Source of the DNA: Coprinus comatus
Taxonomy: Eukaryota > Basidiomycota > Agaricomycetes > Agaricales > Agaricaceae
Direction of reading: 5' to 3'
Length of the DNA stretch: 64,000 nucleotides
Assembly: GCA_034638255.1 (NCBI GenBank)
Contig: JAWPGT010000011.1
Location: 186,001-250,000 of the forward strand
Made by a program: the position numbers and the translations under genes. The notes under the pieces are model-generated. The model was not told the DNA's origin. It worked only from the letters and a program-made list of their open reading frames with translations, and ran no database searches. Of this stretch, positions 25,393 to 36,821 are shown piece after piece (the stretch's first letter is position 1; each line of letters opens with the position of its first letter).

Positions 25393-27221
25393 TTAATTGT
25401 CGTTGTCAGAATCACTATCTTCAATAAATTCAGTACTTTGCATAGGGGGAACTTGCTTTGCAGCCTTCTTACGAGGCCGCTTTGTTCCTTTCTGTGTACT
25501 CATTCCACTAACTGCAGCTTGCTGTCGTTTCCCTCGCGACTTCCCCTTATCCTTTCTCGGAGCCCTCTGTGGTTCCGGTTGTCCCTCAAGTGAATCCTCC
25601 AAAACCCTATATTCCTGTCGCGTCATGGTAGCCCAAATACATGCACCAGACCTCAATGCATCCCTCAATCTTCTTGCATCCTCAGAGTTCAATTTGGACA
25701 GGGATTCGAATTTGATTGCTGTTGGCCATCCTCGTAAATGAATTCCGAATCGTAAGCAGATTTTCCTCTCATAGTTAGAGTACTGCATTTCTAAGTCTGC
25801 GCGATTGAGGATTGAATCTATAAGATATAACATGCATTAGAATAATTTTATAAATAAAATAAATGGACAACTACATACTTAAACCATTGTTAATAAGAAT
25901 GCAACACTCTTTTCGAATCAACTTGGTGCGTTCGGCATAATTCAAACCTGTTGATTATGACGTAAGCATTGATATTCACTCAACGTGCGTCCACCATGAT
26001 CCAATGGTACTACCATGGTATACTCACCTTTCCCCTGCGCAACGGCCCAAGCTTCAAACTTCCGGGTTAAATCACTGGGAGTGATCTTGAATACATCAGC
26101 AAAAAATTGGAGCGCGTCCTTTGAATCCATCCAAGCCGGGAACAGGGTGTCGTTGACGTGGCCTCGCGAAAAGCATGCAAAACCAATAGCACCCGTACAT
26201 TCCTGCAGTGCTTTAATCTGAATCAACGGATGCATGAGTACACTTGAGAAGTATTGGATAACAAGTAAGTACTCACTTCCCAAGCGATTCGCTTAATAGT
26301 GCATTGATAATCCAACGCAGCTGCTTTATTTGATGCACGAGCACCTACACTCCTGATCTCCCGTATACGAGCCAACTCATCCAGCATCTCCTTTTTTTCC
26401 TCTCGAGAAAGAGGTGGTTTTGTTGCTTTATCGACTTTGACAGCAGTTTGAATCATCTCAAGGGTAATGGCAGGGTCACCAGGCATCCATTCTACATTGC
26501 ACAACGTGTGAGTATTTTAAACAAATGACAAGGAACTAGTGAAGTTTGAACTTACTCTCCTTCAACTCCTTGGACTTGAAATGTACCAATGCATTTTGTA
26601 ACATCGGACGACGAGCTGGCCTGAATGACGTCTTCTTGAGGACGAGTTGTTGGATTACCTCAACACGCTTGTTGTGTCGAGAAGCCAATGCTTTTATTTC
26701 CCGCTCACGCCAAGAACGAAAAGCCTTAAGATCACGTTGAAGGTTAAGTTGTTTCTGTCTGGAGGCCTGACGTGACAAGAATCTCGTCAACTTATCCCGT
26801 CGTTTCGAGATGTGAGATGTTGGGATTCTTGGCTTGTGTGGATGACGCAGTGCATGCGTTGCGTTGGGTCCTGTGTCAGCACCAAGCATTGTCTGAGATA
26901 GGTTGTAAGTTGAGGAACATTTAGGGGTCTACTACCACTCACCTGTTCTTGAATCATTGCAGGTGTCAGGACATCGTCTGTTGGTCGTTCTCCAGGCGTC
27001 CATGCCATGTATTCAGCCTGAGTTTCTTTTGTAAGTTCACTTATTACGCGTACAACGATCTCCAACCCTATACTTACCTGAACAACCTGTACCATGTCAG
27101 ATGACGCGACTGCTACATCATGTGGTACTGCAGGACCATTTAGATGGTCAGGATTCATAGCCACCAACAACGAAGGCTGAGAAGTTACGGGAATGGGAAT
27201 GGGAATAGGAACGGGTTCCAT
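25393..27221 (-). CDS. KDZ-borne hypothetical nuclear-type protein
   Basis: Six or more exons on the minus strand, with the start at 27221 (MEPVPIPIPIP) or at the upstream in-frame ATG at 27395. Reconstructed order: Pro-rich start; AEYMAWTPGERPTDDVLTP; a basic helical segment with ASRHNKRVEVIQQLVLKK and FRPARRPMLQNALVH; EMLDELARIREIR; CTGAIGFACFSRGHVND; a segment LRFGIHLRGWPTAIKF; then a Lys/Arg-rich stretch (PRKDKGKSRGKR) and an acidic end (DSDSDNDN). I do not recognise a catalytic domain. I recall similar text from proteins common in agaricomycete genomes, but cannot check this here. The basic and acidic tail suggests a nuclear or DNA-binding role. It lies inside the transposon repeats and so moves with it. 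Confidence 0.65.
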
Positions 27222-27463
27222 TGTTCGGGGGATTTCGCATAGTGAGTTTCGCTTTTTTATCATTTTCATGCTTATGTTTGTCTGGTATTTGGCTAATTTC
27301 TTTTTGAAATTCCAGCTTTCCTTTGGAATCGCTTCAGATTTGCAAGAGGTGCCGATCGTGCCACCAATCATAAATCTGGTGATGGATATCGCCATATAAT
27401 ATAAAATTTTTTTGCCAAGTACCCTTTTTTTTCTCTCTCTCTCTCTCTCACTTGCTGTCCAAG

Positions 27464-28785
27464 ATGCCCCCATCTATTCCACCTCTTCGCGCTGGTATAA
27501 ATTTGAACACTTCTCTTTACATTGAAATGAACTAATTTTTTATCACTAGATAATGATGAATTCAAGCCTCCTGCCCCATCCTCAGATGAATGGAGTCCTG
27601 TCATTCTTCCGGATCTCCCACGTACTCAAAAACGGGTTGTCATCGACCTGTTATCGGAACCCGATGTCTACCCTACTAATGCTCCAGTAACCAAACGGTC
27701 GCATGTATCGAATGAATCAGGTTCAGCTAAATCTGGTGACAATGGTATGTACTTCATCATTACTTTACCTACCCCCAACTGACACTAGTGTACCAGCAAA
27801 GCGTACACGTATGGCCGAATCCAGTGACCAAGACATGGACTTGGCCATTACTGGGCCTACCCCGGTTGTCACTAGTGTACCAGCAATGCGTACACGTTCC
27901 TCTAAAAAAGGAACATCTTCGACCAAGACCACAACCACGAAACCCAAAGTTCGTGCTCGACAAGTATCTCCAACACTTCCAGCTCCTCCAGCACCTGCTG
28001 TTGCGGCTCCTCCAGCACCTGCTGTTGCGGCTCCTCCAGCACCCACTGTTCACGCTTCTCCAGAACCTGCTGTTCAAGCTCCTCCAGCACCTGCTGTTGC
28101 GGCTCCTCCAGAACCCGCTGTTCACGCTCCTCCAGAACCCGCCGTTCACGCTCCTCCAGAACCCGCCGTTCATGCTCCTCCAGAACCCGCCGTTCACGCT
28201 CCTCCAGCACCCGCCGTTCACACTCCTCCAGTACCTGCTGTTCAAGCTCCTCCAGCACCTGCTGCTCCTCAAGTACCTGCTGTTCCTGCACCCGCCGTTC
28301 AAGCACCTTTAGCACCTGCCGCTCCTCGAGTACCGGCTGTTCAAGCACCTCCCCAAGTTGGCGCAGCAGATCCTTATGAACATGAAGAATTCTTCGGTGA
28401 CCATCAGCCATGGTTTCAAGTTGCACCAGCACCTCCACGCAGACTGTAAGCATTTCTCTAAGTTTTTATTCAACATTTTTTCTTATATATTCCCAGGTGC
28501 TCATTCTGTTTGGCTGACCTGAATACAATGCCACACTTTGTGGTTGTATCAGGTCTCAAACCTGGGGTCTATTCACGCTGGTAGGTGGCTAGGTCTATAA
28601 CTTGTCTGATTTGTTTACTCATTGCCTTCAGGCATGATGCGGTGAATGCCGTGGGCCAATATGGATCAATCAATGTCGTCCGAGACATCGATGAAGCAAA
28701 TGAATCCTATCTTCATGCCATACGTACTGTTGGTATCATAACCATACATCCAGATGGTACAGTAGTGCAGACTGGCGGTCAGTAG
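27464..28785 (+). CDS. KDZ-borne proline-rich repeat protein with RNase H1-N/viroplasmin-like end
   Basis: The start ATG at 27464 (MPPSIPPLRA) joins after a 5' intron to DNDEFKPPAPSSDEWSP. A second intron ends at CCAG before CAAAGCG, restoring the AKRTRMAESS frame. Residues ~125-290 are an Ala/Pro/Val repeat (units PPAPAVAA, PPEPAVHA). Two more introns lead to a compact end: CSFCLADLN, then HFVVVSGLKPGVYSRWHDA, NAVGQYGSINVVRD and DEANESYLHAI. This has the pattern of the RNase H1 N-terminal/viroplasmin domain (xPG[IV]Y..W..A...V..Y.....V....EA), an RNA:DNA-hybrid or dsRNA binding fold; that assignment is by eye. It is divergent from the minus-strand gene with ~240 bp between starts. Role in transposition is unknown. 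Confidence 0.6.
27982..28350 (+). repeat. 24-bp coding tandem repeat (8-residue Pro/Ala unit)
   Basis: About fifteen degenerate units of CCTCCAGMACCYGCYGTTCA plus GCT, encoding P-P-(A/E)-P-A-V-(H/A/Q)-A. Because the unit is a multiple of three and free of stops, both strands are open here in several frames. Confidence 0.85.
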
Positions 28786-29069
28786 ATTATCTTATAATTT
28801 TGTATCTAATCTCTGGATAATCTGAATAATTGGAGTCGTACCATGTATGTTGTTAATAAATGGATTGTATCAGAACAGGCTCCATGGGCCATCGCATGCT
28901 GAGTCCCGACTCTGGTGTAACTTGAAACCGATACCGATGCAAGAGATCTCACAGCAGATCGCAAATCGCGATCTCGTATTAGTTAGATCTTAGATCTTAA
29001 CTTTGCCTTCACCAATATATTCGTAGTATACTTGTTTCTCCACATTCGATGTATAGTACCTTAGTCTAC

Positions 29070-29880
29070 CGATGATGATCAGTGTCAAAATAACTGTGTA
29101 ATATACTCTAGATAGATTTTATGAATTAATATATCCCCTTGGTTTTGTGTAGAACGTACATGGTGGCACCCAGAAGCCAAGTGTAATATTGGAGTACACT
29201 TGGTTTCCTCACATTCGACATATGTTACTTACGATGTCCTATTGACATCGGTGTCAAAATAACTCATTAATATACTCTAGATAGATTTTATAAATTAATA
29301 TATCCACTTGGTTTTGTGTAGAACGTGCATGGTGGCACCCAGAAGCCAAGTGTACATGTTGGAGTACACAGCTTCGCCATCTTCAACGTATGTTACTTAC
29401 GATGTCCTATTGCCATCGGTGTCAAGATAACTCTGTAATACATATTATATATACTAGATAAACTGAAATATAAGGTTGGTTTTGTATAGAATATGCATGG
29501 CGGCACCCAGAAACCAAGTGTAATATTGGAGTACACTTGGTTTCCTCACATTCGACATATGTTACTTACGATGTCCTATTGACATCGGTGTCAAAATAAC
29601 TCATTAATATACTCTAGATAGATTTTATAAATTAATATATCCACTTGGTTTTGTGTAGAACGTGCATGGTGGCACCCAGAAGCCAAGTGTACATGTTGGA
29701 GTACACAGCTTCCGAGCCATCTTCAACGTATGTTACTTACGATGTCCTATTGACATCGGTGTTAAAATAACACTGTAATACATTGTATATATGCTAGAGA
29801 AACTGAAATATACAGTTGGTTTTGTGTAGAATGTGTATGGTGGCACCCGGAGACCGAGTGTAATATTGGAACAAACTTGG
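29070..29880. repeat. ~169-bp tandem repeat family 1 inside KDZ element
   Basis: The marker GATGTCCTATTGACATCGGT recurs at 29233, 29401, 29570 and 29741 (spacings 168, 169, 171), with a degenerate copy near 29070. Each unit also contains GGTGGCACCCAGAAGCCAAG and TTGGTTTTGTGTAGAA. Alternate units resemble each other more closely, suggesting a two-unit higher-order repeat. No coding frame. Confidence 0.88.
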
Positions 29881-29910
29881 TTTCCCCTTACAATGCAAAC
29901 TGTCACTCGA

Positions 29911-30345
29911 TGTCATGTATTGATCCTACTCACTCGGGACAATTTTTAACTAAGTCTTGTAGTCTATTAAACATGATATATTGAGTTATCTAGAGTAAGG
30001 ATTAAGAAGACCAAGTGTAGAGACACAATATGTGTCGTCATGCACACTTTCAAGTAGAATCTAGCATCACACATCAAAACACGATCCGTCGCTCCATGTC
30101 ATGTATTAATTCTGCTCACTCAGGACAGATTTTAATCAAGTCTCCAGTCTATTAAACATGAATTCTTGAGTTGTTGTAAGCAAGGCTTTGGAAGGTCGAC
30201 TAGAGACCATTGAAGAGTTCGGATGCAGCTTTAAGGCCCTCATGTATCAGAAGACAAAATAACTTTGTCATGCATCAATCCTACTCACTCGGGACAAGTC
30301 TTAAAGAATCCTTATAATATATTAAACATGATTCGTTGAGTTGGG
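29911..30345. repeat. tandem repeat family 2 inside KDZ element
   Basis: Three diverged copies start at TGTCATGTAT (29911, 30097) and TGTCATGCAT (30266). Each carries CCTACTCACTCGGGACAA or a variant and then ATTAAACATGA..TTGAGTT. Spacings are 186 and 169 bp. Together with family 1 this fills the space ahead of the transposase gene. Confidence 0.75.
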
Positions 30346-30659
30346 ACACCACTTCTGCTTTGAGAATCAACTCAATCAAGACCAGCGTACGCTGTAGCAT
30401 ATCCAGTCATATTAGACTGTGTAACATGACATTAGTAGGGGTAGCAATTTGGGGACACATATCAATCATCTCATATAATACATAGGGTATAAGTTTGAAT
30501 TTTTCTGTGCAGTGTTCAGTGAGTGTATTGTACAAATGCTGAGTTCATAGAGACTCGAGAATATTACACTAAGTTCGTTCAGAGGATGGATTAGTCATCA
30601 GGATTTGATCTTGTCAACAACCATATTGTCAACAAGTCAACATCACTTCAACGTTCAAC

Positions 30660-33600
30660 ATGTCATTCCGAAGTCGATTTGGCCAAGCGTCAAGCTCAAA
30701 GAAGGCAATCCAAGTATTGAGTCATATTGAAACTGATTCATGGCCTGAGTTAGTGGTTTATAATTCTAAGCAGCTTCGGAATGACGCTGGTGAAACTTTG
30801 GGGAAGGATCTTAAAAGAAAATTGGGTGAGTGATTAATATCAGGCTTGTTTAGATTGTTCATAAATCATGAGATACACTAGATGCAATAGAAGCTGAAGA
30901 ACGAGACATACTGCAAGGTTTTGAGACGGGAGGGTGTTCAAGAAGTCCATCACCCAATCTGATGAATGATGTTCTTGACAGAACATCGGAATGGCAACCT
31001 AGTCATGCCGGGAGAGAGTTTCTTGCCATACTATTAGATGATTCTGAGAATGAACCGAAGCGAAGGTAAGCGTGTTTTTGGCTTTATGGCATTCATTTTT
31101 GTACTTAGTCACTGTATTCAAGGGACTATCGTACTCGACACGATCGTACACAAAATGTGGTGGATGGTTTCTCACAACAACTAGAAGAAATGACAGATTC
31201 ATTCGTACAATGGGAATATGCTTCTATCAGTTCAGAGAGAGCTCCAGTGCCAACCTACCATTCATCAAACCTGGGACGATCATTTTATGTAGTAGATATT
31301 TTTTGTGAGTAAAATCGGGTGCCTGTATGTTTGTACTGTCTACTGACTTTGACTAGCTGCCTCCCTTATTGAAACGGATGTCGAGGACAGTAACACTGGT
31401 ATTGCAAGCGAGTTGATTATGCGTGGAATCCTTCCTTCATCTCCATACCACCCAAAGCACGCCTTCTCCATTCGTTTGATTGAAATATACAGATTTGTCC
31501 ACCTACGTTGCCCCCATCTCTCCATCGAGGCATTTGTAAAAAGCTTTTGTGATATGCATGGTCAACCCTACAAACAACCTCTCGCAAAACAGTTTACGAT
31601 TGCGTACGATGTATATCTACAAATCCGCGAGAACATTCAACATCGCGTCGCAGTTGCTCTAAAGAGAGACCAGGACAGGTGGAGATTGAAGAATGCATGT
31701 AGTGCGTGTACATATAAGGTTGAGGGTGAGTCTCCTCTCAAGTTCTCAATGCTTGTCACAATGGATGGAAATGACTCGCTCAAGCGAGTTATTCGAAATA
31801 CGCTCGAGGTCCCCAAGGTTGCAGGTCAGGTCCCAAAAACAACACTCCGTGAGCTACCAGATAGTCGAAAACCATCAGGGGATTATTATTTGTCTCCTGA
31901 AGAAGTCAATCATTTTGCTCATGAAGAACCGAAGGAAGCCGTGTCCCCTGAAGATGACAGTCCGTGCGCACCAAGATGGAACAATATGAACACAGACAAA
32001 ATATCAAGGATGTGGGGTGTATTCGATGAGTCTGGTTTTTTCCTCTCACTTTGCCGACATGGATTTACCCTGGTTGCGGCGGACATGGTACAAAGTGGCG
32101 AGCAGTAAGTGTCTCATTCTTCTTTTTCTTTTTTGACTCACTGCGGGGATTTTAGGAGCAAATACCCGCTTGCCGTTGTTAATGCTCTTATGGATGCATT
32201 CGGTTCTAATTTAGGAGTGGGGTATGATATCGGCTGTCGCTTTGCCAAGACAATCTCGACCAGTTCAATTGGACCTCGAGCAAAGGAGCTCAATCTGACT
32301 TCGCTTGTTGGCTCTTTTCATGGCCATGCCCATAACAGAATCTGTCAACTCTCGAACCTCGCCACATATGTTGTAGGAATGGGACTAGAAGATCTTGAAG
32401 GCTGTGAACGCTTTTTTTCCAAATCTAATGCACTCGCCTCCTCCCTTCAATATGCGAGCAAATACCATCGCCAACAAAAAATTGTTGAGTACATGAAACA
32501 CATGGACAAGCGTGAAAGCTCTCAGCAATTAAGTTGTATTTTTTGATTGTTTTTCTTCAACATAAACTAACATCATACTACAGGCAAATTTCTTGTGAGA
32601 AATTACAGACAAGCTCTACACATCATCAAGGGAGAGGAAGAGCTTCGCGTTCTCATGTATATGCAGGGTGTTGATGGGTTTGAGGTCTTCAGTGGCTGGT
32701 TAGAAGAGGAGCTCCACTACTTGAACAGTCTTACCAAGGAACCCACAGAAGAAACCTTGGAAATTGCATATTATACAAAATTAAACGAACTGTCTGAAGC
32801 CAAGTATGTGGATTTTGGTTATAAATATGTCATTTCATTACTAAGCATTATTCGTTTTCAGAAAGAATCTCGAGCAGATCAGCAACACTTTTGTAACATA
32901 CGTTCCAGGTGATTCTGGAAGAAGTTCAATGGGAATCAAGCGGTATCATTGTCAAGAGCGACTCAATAACATCACGAAAACAATCCATGAGCTTGAAGAT
33001 GCTCTGGGAGTTGAAGAACGCTGGATAAGAGGGGGAGATGCATGGAATCGAGCGGAGAACTTGGCAAAACATCGCAATTACCAATGCTCCCTGGACAACT
33101 TAGAGCGACTGGTCGTCCAACGGATGTTTGAGCTAACATGAATGAATATGTCGCAAACAGGTGTGTGCTCAAAAACCTTTACACTTCATTTCTAATATCA
33201 ATCACCCTCTACACTTAGGTTACAAGCTTCATAAACACATTGCAAAAGCCCTTCGTACCCGTTCAGAAGCCATCCGAGTGGCCCTCCACAAATATAATGA
33301 GGCTGCAGAAAGTCTTCAACCTCCTCGACCAACATTGACTTGGGAGACGGTAGTCGAGTACTCATTCCTCTCGGACTTTGATTTACTCCGTGATGCTCGC
33401 CAGGACATTCGCCAGAAACCCTGGGCTTCTCCCATAGGTCGAGCCATGATGGATCAATATTTCAGAATCATGCGTGCTCATGAGGAGATTGCCAGGTTAA
33501 ATATTGAGATTCAGAGAGTTATCACTCACTTGCATGATGAGTCAAATTTTTTAGATGAACATGAAACACATCTTCGTTTAACAGACCCACCCTTCGCACA

Positions 33601-33959
33601 TCAGATTCACATGTATAGTCAGGAACGGTTGCGGTACCGGGAGTTGCACATGAGCCGGTTTGAGAAACTTCGTTCTCTGAAGGGTTTCTGTGGTACATTG
33701 GAACCTGGCATTAGTATTGACCCTACTCTACGTGAGCGTATGTGTTCCTTTTCTCTTCTATTTATCAGTTTTTACAGCAATCAACTATACAGGTGGAAAG
33801 GAGCCAGGAATGAAGACACATGGTGATGCCCGGGAAGATGACAGTGTTTGTAATGAGGATAATGTTTGTGACAATAATGATTCAGAGGATAATGTTGATA
33901 GTGACTCGGAAGATGAGTTAGCAGAGAGATTTGATAGTATGATGGCAGTTTGTTACTAG
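30660..33959 (+). CDS. KDZ transposase, one in-frame stop
   Basis: RNase H-fold DDE-type transposase of the Kyakuja-Dileera-Zisupton group. The start ATG at 30660 gives MSFRSRFGQASSSKK. Order: N-terminal region; a Cys-containing segment (NACSACTYKVEGESP); KFSMLVTMDGNDSLKR (candidate first Asp); WGVFDESGFFLSLCRHGF; AADMVQSGE then SKYPLAVVNALMDAFG; GVGYDIGCRF; SFHGHAHNRICQ; GLEDLEGCERFFSKSNALA (candidate Glu); then a helical C-terminal part and an acidic tail (NDSEDNVDSDSEDE). Introns at about 30825, 31068, 31308, 32105, 32536, 32803, 33161 and 33739 splice in frame. A TGA at 33139-33141 sits between FELT and MNMSQTG, where relatives read through, so the last ~200 residues are cut off unless it is bypassed. 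Confidence 0.9.
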
Positions 33960-34491
33960 TACTACTGAGTTCACAACATTTGATTTTTGAATCCTTGTTT
34001 TATTGTCAAGCAAATGAATAGGGATGGATTTGGTCCCTGATGTGATGAGACCATCTCCGATCATTGATCAGTCGATCAGGACCATCATCGACTATTGGTA
34101 CCATGTATTTTCAGGTATTACACGTTTATATGTCTCCTCTGATGACTGGCTTTCAACATTGCTTTAATCATGTAAGTACATGTAAATGCTAGTACTTTGA
34201 TTAAATCATTATATGCGTGCAGCAATCTGGTCTCAAGAAGTCCAGTAAACCATTACCCGGGGGCCGGTGGTTGTTTTGATCTGATCAACGGAAGGCGATC
34301 AATCATCCGAATTGGCAAAGGGCTGGCTGATTACTAATTAGCCATAGTATAGTGGCCATCCGCCACAAATTGTATTCATTATACACTCTCCTAAAAAAAA
34401 CACATAGGAGATTTTATAGGCTACAGCTACCTTGGCTTATATTGAGATCCAAAAACACTAATAGTGAGAAAGCATTCATCTCGGTGGCTGT
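33960..34491. other. KDZ 3' subterminal region, non-coding
   Basis: Contains short dyads around GATCATTGATC and GACCATCATCGA, the latter also present at 25271 near the left end. They are possible subterminal transposase-binding sites. No gene seen. Confidence 0.45.
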
Positions 34492-34823
34492 TGGATTGTT
34501 CATCTTCATCAATGATCAATGATTGTCGATCATCAATCCCTCAGGTCCGTGATTTAGGCAGGATGAAGTCGGCCGACCGGCTACGCAATGTATTGTCAAC
34601 GCAACGAAGATGACAAAAGGGCACAGGAAGATATATTGGTACTACTTAGGGGATTACATTACATACTACAGCTATCAGAATACCATAGTTTATAATGTCT
34701 AGAGGAGAGAGAGACTACTTGAGGTTGAGATGAATTGTGTAACATTTGACACATAATAGGAGAATGGATGCCGGTGAGCGGCATCAGAGAAATTGATGAT
34801 GAATTGATGGTATTGATGGTATG
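34492..34823 (-). repeat. right terminal inverted repeat of KDZ element, inner part
   Basis: Reverse complement of 24727-25058, essentially identical. Its outward continuation is displaced to 36822-36885 by the inserted element. Confidence 0.92.
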
Positions 34824-36821
34824 CATCAGGATTTCGCGCATGTCCTTGGAGGTACTTGAAGTTACTTAGAAAGGCATCCAAGGAGCTCCAAGTACACCCC
34901 AATAGAATTCAAAGAAGAGTAAAATTATCCTTGGAGTTCCTTGGAAAATTTGTCCCAAGGAGCTCCAAGTAGGTCCCTCTAACTTGGGTGTACTTGAATA
35001 GCTTTGAACGTACTTGGACAGCACATAAAAGTTACTTTTCTACCTTGTAATTATATTTTACAGGATTTTATTTGCATTTTCGGGATAATTCAAGTACTCT
35101 CAAGGTCACACCAAGTAAGGGAATAAGGACAATAAAAAAAATATCATTGAAGTTGTAATAATACATGTGATATACTAACTTAGTCTACAGTATTAATACA
35201 TTCTTATACCTTTGTATCAGCATAGAGACTGTAATAGTGAAATAAGTAATTATTAACATAAAATGGAGAGAAAAAGCGAACCTTGGATGATGTGTTACAA
35301 AGATCACATCACACGAAGCATGATACTCGACTGTACGGCGTGCGAGTACCAGCGTTGGAAAGGAGCGGTTAATGTGGTTATAACGAGCCTAAACACAAAA
35401 GGATTGAATAAGAAATGGGCGAGTTATTAGTTATTTAGTTGGAGAGTAATATATATATAGTAACTTACCAAAGATCTGCATGTCGGTACATGAGTTTTGA
35501 GGGGTACGTGGTGCGGATAGTATCGTTGTAACAACGCCGTTTAGACGGTTTTAACGAACCTAAGTACAGGAGGAGTGCACAGATATTGAATGATATATCA
35601 GTTATTTCGTTGGGGAGGAACATATGTGGTAACTTACCAGAGATGTGCATGTCGGCACAGGGGTTTTGGACAGTGTGCAGTGTAAATGGTATCGTTCGAA
35701 CAGCGTCATTTAGGTGATTTTAATGAGCCTAGATACAAAAGGAGTGCATAGATATTGAGTGACATATTAAATATTTAGTTGGGGAGGAACATATATGGTA
35801 ACTCACCAGAGAGGAGTGTGTCGGCACCGGAGTTTTGGGTGGTGCGGAGTGCGGATGGCACTGTTCGGACGGTGTCGTCAAGACGGTTGTAATGAGCCTA
35901 AAATCATAAGGATTAAACATGTATCAAGCGAAATATTACATATTTAGTTAGAGTGACTCACCTGGGACCTAGTACCAGAGTATTGCTCACTACACCTCCA
36001 ATCCTTCCCCACAGCGCAATCAACTTCGGTCAGTCATGGAGGAGTTACAAATGGTCTAAACGAGCCTAGGTAAATGTCTCTATGTGAAGAAATGAGTGAA
36101 ACAGCCTCAGGATACTACAGAGTGATGACATACCAATATTATTCATGCCATACCATGAGAATTAAACCATAGCACGTGTGGCTAGGCTTGTTCGAAGCGG
36201 AAAAAAGAGCCGGTTCCAAAGAGCCAAGACGCGTGCCAAAGCGTGATGAAATGAGTACAACAGACCAAAAACATTGTATGCTTACCTTGTTCAATAAAGT
36301 GGCTGTTATAGTACAAGTACTAAACCACGCGACGCGTAACTGCCGTCATTCGAAGCAAAACGGTGAGACGATTCTAGAGAGCCTAAAAACGTGAGATTTT
36401 GTTAGGAATTGAGTGAATAGGGATGTAATGATGTGGCAGAGGTATTATGATCTCGTGAGATTGTTGCCATTGGGATGTGACGTGGAGTGAGTGATGTGTG
36501 ACAAGGAGAGTAGGATGTCACACTCATCCGCTTTTTTTGCAAAGTCCAAATTTGATAACATCAAAAGTTTCAAAACATATGTGATGATCAATAATCATTG
36601 ATCAGAACAAAAACAAATAGTGTTAATAATGTAAACTAAAGTTTAACATTTTTCGTGAGCAAGTAAAGCTTGAGGATTTACTTGGTTCTATCCTTGACCT
36701 AACTTGGAACTAAAAAGCTCCTCAGAGTACCTTGGGACATTTTTCACCAAGGATGTACAAGTACAACAAGTAGTCTAAGCAACCCTAAGGTAGACCCAAG
36801 CAAATGCGCGATTTCCTGATG
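34824..36821. mobile_element. nested 2.0-kb TIR element, no transposase
   Basis: The left end starts CATCAGGATTTCGCGCATG; the right end, reversed, reads CATCAGGAAATCGCGCATT, and similarity continues (about 22 of the first 26 bases). Comparing the intact left KDZ repeat (GGTATGATGGAG) with the split right one shows the insertion lies after GGTATG and resumes TGATGGAG, so TG is duplicated. Both ends also hold short CTTGG/CCAAG-rich text (AAGGAGCTCCAAGTAC and similar). No protein motif is visible, so it is non-autonomous. The interior is mainly the repeat described separately. Confidence 0.85.
35389..35899 (-). repeat. 169-bp tandem modules with splice-site-like edges
   Basis: On the minus strand three units, 35807-35897, 35638-35728 and 35469-35559, are each exactly 91 bp. 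Each is preceded by AG, starts G(C/T)TC, ends TG and is followed by GTGAGTTACC, GTAAGTTACC or GTAAGTTACT. The spacers are 78, 78 and 80 bp. Similar AG|GCTC starts and G|GT starts flank diverged modules at 35962-36065, 36286-36382 and ~35282-35388. Frames are not kept between modules (91 is not divisible by 3, and stops occur), so this is not an obvious protein gene. Confidence 0.75.

Noticed and set aside
27765..28453. Long open frames on the minus strand and in a second plus frame over the Pro-rich repeat (Glu/Arg-rich and Leu/Gln-rich proteins)
   Set aside because: They are side effects of a stop-free 24-bp repeat; the plus frame with spliced, non-repetitive flanks is the real gene.
35729..35920. 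Minus-strand ORF covering one 91-bp module (LITTVLTTPSEQ...)
   Set aside because: The frame is open in one unit only; the sister units have stops in the same frame.
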